Source: JBGTFE01 sp049799955
GTDB taxonomy: Bacteria > Acidobacteriota > Blastocatellia > Pyrinomonadales > Pyrinomonadaceae
Length of the DNA: 64,000 nucleotides
Direction: 5' to 3'
NCBI GenBank assembly: GCA_049799955.1
Contig: JBARIW010000003.1
Coordinates: 1 to 64,000, forward strand
The notes beneath the pieces were generated by a model that made no database searches, was not told the DNA's origin, and saw only the letters and a program-made list of their open reading frames with translations. Each line of letters begins with the position of its first letter. Position 1 is the stretch's first letter. Shown here piece by piece: positions 60,847 to 64,000 of the stretch. The translations under genes and the position numbers were made by a program.

Positions 60847-61084
60847 TCTGTAATAATTTTTTCTGTTATTTTATATTGATTTGGAAAGGAAGGTACCGCC
60901 CTCTAAAAATTGCTGGAGCTATGTTAAAGAGAAGACTTTACGTCCCAAACATTAACTATTAAGCATACACTGATTTGTTTTGATATTTCCAATAGAAATA
61001 CGAAAAAAGTCTAATTTTTTTCAAATAAAAACGGACAGGCGAAAAAATCGGACTTTTCACCTGTCCGTTTGCTCCGAAATGGGA
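60847..61084. other. mreB upstream region
   Basis: 238 bases between lon and mreB, both on the minus strand. It contains the lon terminator (61029-61070) and an AT-rich promoter zone for mreB; a TATAAAAT-like box lies about 25 nt before the mreB start on the complement. No gene. Confidence 0.5.
61029..61070 (-). terminator. Terminator of lon
   Basis: On the complement AAACGGACAGGTGAAAA / TTTTCGCCTGTCCGTTTTT, long T tract, 15 nt after the stop. Confidence 0.92.
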
Positions 61085-63559
61085 TTATTTTTCCTTGGCT
61101 ATAAACGTCTCGCCCGTTCGGTCTGAATGCGTTTCGACATCCTGAATCATATAATTTTTGTTTTCGGATTCAGTCGTCTTGTCCTGCAAAGCGGCGTCCA
61201 GAACATCTTTAATACGCGTTGCCGGAATAATCTCCAGCTCGCCGCGAACGTCTTCGGGAATGTCCTCAATATCGGCTTCGTTTTTCTGCGGCAGAATTAT
61301 CCGCCGAATTCCCGCGCGATGCGCCGCCAGAATCTTTTCCTTAACGCCGCCGACCGGGAAAACCAACCCGGAAAGCGTGATTTCTCCGGTCATCGAAGTA
61401 TCCGAACGCACTTTTCTGTCCGTATAAATCGAAGCCAGCGCTGAAGCCATCGTTACGCCCGCGCTCGGTCCGTCTTTCGGAATCGCGCCTGCCGGAACGT
61501 GCACGTGAACGCCGTTTTCTTTGATTTTCTGCGGGTCGATTCCCAATTCCGCCGCGTGCGCCCAGAGATAAGAACGCGCCGCCATCGCCGATTCTTTCAT
61601 CACTTCGCCGAGCTGCCCGGTCAAGGTTAAACCGCTTCCGCCCGGAAGCATCGTCGCTTCGATAAAGAGAACTTCGCCGCCCATTTCCGTCCAAGCCATT
61701 CCGGTCGCTACGCCCGCGGGCAAATCGTTTCTGGCTTCTTCGGGATAAAAGCGCGGCGCGCCAAGATAACCTTTCACGTCGCCAGCCGTAATCGTAACTT
61801 TTTCGGTCGAACCCTGCGCGACTTTCAGCGCGACTTTTCGCGCCAGATTTCCGACGGTTCTTTCAAGCTGCCGAACTCCGGCTTCGCGCGTATATCGAGC
61901 CGTCAAAAGATTTATCGCATCGTCCGAAATTTCAAGCTGCTCAATCGACAAACCATTTTCTTTAATCTGGCGCGGAATCAAATACTGCTTGGCAATATTC
62001 AATTTTTCCACGTCCGAGTAACCGGCGAGAGAAATGATTTCCATCCGGTCGCGCAGCGGCATCGGAATCGGCGCAAGCTGATTTGCCGTGGCGATAAAAA
62101 AGGTTTTCGACAAATCGAAAGGCAAATCGAGATAATGGTCGCGAAACGTATTGTTTTGCGCCGGGTCGAGAATTTCGAGCAGCGCCGAAGCCGGGTCGCC
62201 TCGATAATCATTGCCCATTTTGTCGATTTCATCGAGCATCAAAACCGGATTGTTGACGCCGACGCGCCGGAAAGTCTGGATAATTCTGCCGGGCATCGCG
62301 CCGACATACGTTCGACGATGCCCGCGCAGTTCGGCTTCGTCGCGCACGCCGCCGAGCGAAATCCGGTCGAATTCGCGTCCGAGAGCGCGGGCAATCGAGC
62401 GTCCTAAACTGGTTTTACCGACTCCCGGCGGTCCGACAAAAAGGATAATCGGACTTTTCGAGTCGGGACGAAGTTTTACAACCGCCAAAGACTCCAAAAT
62501 GCGTTCCTTGATGTCTTCAAGTCCGTAATGGTCTTCGTCCAAAATCTTTCGAGCTTCTTCCAAATCGAGCTTTTCTTCGCTCGATTTTTTCCACGGCAAT
62601 TCCAGAACGTATTCGAGATAAGTTCGGATAACGTGATAATCAGGCGCGGCTTGCGGTAATTGTTCCATTCGCCGCAGTTCGCGCTCGGCTTCCTTGCGAA
62701 CGTCTTCGGGCAAATCCGCCGTTTCCAGACGCTCGCGTAATTGCGCGGCTTCGGCTTTTTCGCCGGTTTCGTCTTCGCCGAGTTCTTTCTGAATCGCTTT
62801 AAGCTGCTGGCGCAGAACGTAATCACGCTGATTTTTGTCCATTTCGCTCTGCGCTTCGGTCGCAATCTTCGAGCGAATCTGCATAATTTCAAGCTCTTTG
62901 GCGAGCGCCGCGTGCGTCAGCGTCAAAAGCTCGTCAACCGTTGCGGATTCGAGCATTTTCTGCTCGATTTCCACGCCTAAATCCAGAACGGACGCGAGAA
63001 AATACGCGAGCTGAACGGCGTTATTCTGCGACATCACCGCCATCCGAACTTCCGGCGGAACTTGCGGCAGAAGCGCGAGCGCTTCCTGAACCATTCCCTG
63101 AATATTGCGTTTGAGCGCCTCGACTTCTTCCGCATCATCGACAGTCAAATCCGGCAGAATCTCGACTTTCGCCTTCAAAAACGGCTGTTCCTGCGTCCAG
63201 CTAAGAATCTTCACGCGGTCGATGCCCTGCACAATCAACTGCAAAACGTCTTCGGCGCGCATCATCCGCTTGATATTGACAATCGTGCCGACCTCGTAAA
63301 GGTCTGAATATTTCGCGTCCTGCCCCGTTACCTCATTCGTTTTGGTCGTGATGCAGCAGATGAGCTTTTCCTCGGTCGAAAGCGACGACTCGACCGCTTT
63401 GACCGAACGCTCGCGCCCGACCGCGAGCGGCACGACCGTTTCGGGAAAAAGCGTCGTGTTCTGCAAAGGCAAAACCGCAATCTCAAATTGTTCCGGCATT
63501 GCCGCAACCATTGTATTCTGTGTATTTTCCGTTTGATTTTGTGTAATTTCTTCAGCCAT
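61085..63559 (-). CDS. lon: ATP-dependent protease Lon
   Basis: 824 residues. N-terminal substrate domain (IAVLPLQNTTLFPETVVPL), coiled region, AAA+ module with GPPGVGKTSLGRS, LMLDEIDKMG, and the C-terminal Ser-Lys protease: nucleophile in PKDGPSAGVTM, Lys in GGVKEKILAAHRAG. The C-terminal tail is slightly extended and acidic/polar (DKTTESENKNYMI). Cytoplasmic quality-control protease. The upstream gene ends 5 nt before its start, so they share an mRNA. Confidence 0.97.
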   Translation of the reverse strand: MAEEITQNQTENTQNTMVAAMPEQFEIAVLPLQNTTLFPETVVPLAVGRERSVKAVESSLSTEEKLICCITTKTNEVTGQDAKYSDLYEVGTIVNIKRMMRAEDVLQLIVQGIDRVKILSWTQEQPFLKAKVEILPDLTVDDAEEVEALKRNIQGMVQEALALLPQVPPEVRMAVMSQNNAVQLAYFLASVLDLGVEIEQKMLESATVDELLTLTHAALAKELEIMQIRSKIATEAQSEMDKNQRDYVLRQQLKAIQKELGEDETGEKAEAAQLRERLETADLPEDVRKEAERELRRMEQLPQAAPDYHVIRTYLEYVLELPWKKSSEEKLDLEEARKILDEDHYGLEDIKERILESLAVVKLRPDSKSPIILFVGPPGVGKTSLGRSIARALGREFDRISLGGVRDEAELRGHRRTYVGAMPGRIIQTFRRVGVNNPVLMLDEIDKMGNDYRGDPASALLEILDPAQNNTFRDHYLDLPFDLSKTFFIATANQLAPIPMPLRDRMEIISLAGYSDVEKLNIAKQYLIPRQIKENGLSIEQLEISDDAINLLTARYTREAGVRQLERTVGNLARKVALKVAQGSTEKVTITAGDVKGYLGAPRFYPEEARNDLPAGVATGMAWTEMGGEVLFIEATMLPGGSGLTLTGQLGEVMKESAMAARSYLWAHAAELGIDPQKIKENGVHVHVPAGAIPKDGPSAGVTMASALASIYTDRKVRSDTSMTGEITLSGLVFPVGGVKEKILAAHRAGIRRIILPQKNEADIEDIPEDVRGELEIIPATRIKDVLDAALQDKTTESENKNYMIQDVETHSDRTGETFIAKEK

Positions 63560-63564
63560 AAATT

Positions 63565-64000
63565 TTAATTTTTATTTTGCCGCCATTCTTCAAATTTAAT
63601 CCGGCAAATCTGGCAAAAACGAACTTCCGCCCTTTTTATTCCATCATTCGAACACCCGCCGAAAGCATTGAGATTTGCATTCGGGAAAAGTTTTTCCGAG
63701 ACCTTTACCCGATTCTCCTCTTCTTCGTCGTCGGCGTCCTCGTTATCCGAATCTTCCGATTCGGTAACATCATTGGATGAAATTAGTCCGTAAATTATTT
63801 CCTGTATTTCAACTGTCAGAGGCTGATTGTGAATTTTACAGATTTCGGGCTTCAGCTCTCCGTTTTCTCTCGGAAGCAAAAGCAATTCGGGAACTAATGT
63901 TTCGGAAATTACTTCAACCCGGAAAGCCGACGGATGATTTGATTTTGTTACTTTTTCCGATTCTTTTTCGCTTTTTTCGATTGTTCTGAATATCGATAAA
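63565..64000 (-). CDS. Hypothetical protein upstream of lon, N-terminus off the window
   Basis: The frame is open through the window edge on the complement (145 codons), so the true start is beyond 64000. The visible part has a Lys/Glu/Ser-rich stretch, a helical segment (VEVISETLVPELLLLPREN), a CKIHNQPLTVEIQEI motif, a very acidic region (DSDNEDADDEEEEN) and a C-terminal FCQICRIKFEEW with a CxxC that may bind zinc with the earlier CKIH. No family recognised. Only 5 nt from lon, hence an operon partner. Confidence 0.65.
   Translation of the reverse strand, partial: LSIFRTIEKSEKESEKVTKSNHPSAFRVEVISETLVPELLLLPRENGELKPEICKIHNQPLTVEIQEIIYGLISSNDVTESEDSDNEDADDEEEENRVKVSEKLFPNANLNAFGGCSNDGIKRAEVRFCQICRIKFEEWRQNKN

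Overview
The window looks like a chromosomal segment of a Gram-negative bacterium of moderate GC, most likely an Acidobacteriota of the Blastocatellia/Pyrinomonadaceae type. This is inferred from gene content, not from a marker gene: delta-60/VCBS repeat proteins, CPVC..FC zinc-ribbon proteins, Ser/Thr kinases fused to TPR or TolB-like propellers, a VWFA-related secreted protein, TPTPTP and Asn-rich linkers after signal peptides, and abundant sigma-54 and c-di-GMP signalling. No tRNA, rRNA, CRISPR, transposase or phage gene was seen.

Layout. 1-4 kb: truncated secreted repeat protein, a zinc-ribbon/PAN protein, a DUF488 protein and a membrane M50-like metalloprotease. 4-18.5 kb: a dense signalling block with two hybrid histidine kinases (one of about 1640 residues), a degenerate HD-GYP regulator, a REC-GGDEF-EAL protein, a pseudo-receiver operon, an NtrC-type sigma-54 activator, and a CAP-domain secreted protein whose leader carries a sigma-54 promoter and a probable c-di-GMP-I riboswitch. 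18.7-33.9 kb: two Ser/Thr kinases, RarA, a DUF2272 protein, a cytochrome c lipoprotein, an FHA-GAF-sigma-54 activator, and a 790-bp regulatory gap with three TGTCA-N4-TGACA dyads and a sigma-54 promoter. 33.9-40.4 kb: sdhCAB, tyrS and an AT-richer amino-acid dehydrogenase. 40.5-52.3 kb: mixed metabolic and secreted genes including lipB. 52.3-60.8 kb: the elongasome cluster mreB-mreC-mreD-mrdA-rodA-PBP1a. 61-64 kb: lon and a truncated gene.

Two systems stand out. (1) About 20 intergenic inverted repeats share one architecture: each arm is a tandem run of 7-nt (sometimes 8-nt) words, the word differs between loci, and the loop often contains an AAGAATCTTTTCTT-like core. They fill every spacer of the elongasome operon, abut or form the 3' ends of several genes, and one lies in frame inside a kinase gene, which suggests they spread. 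(2) A set of five good -24/-12 sigma-54 promoters drives signalling or unknown genes in the first half of the window, next to two sigma-54 activators. One promoter leads into the putative c-di-GMP riboswitch and another into an unexplained RNA of about 400 nt.
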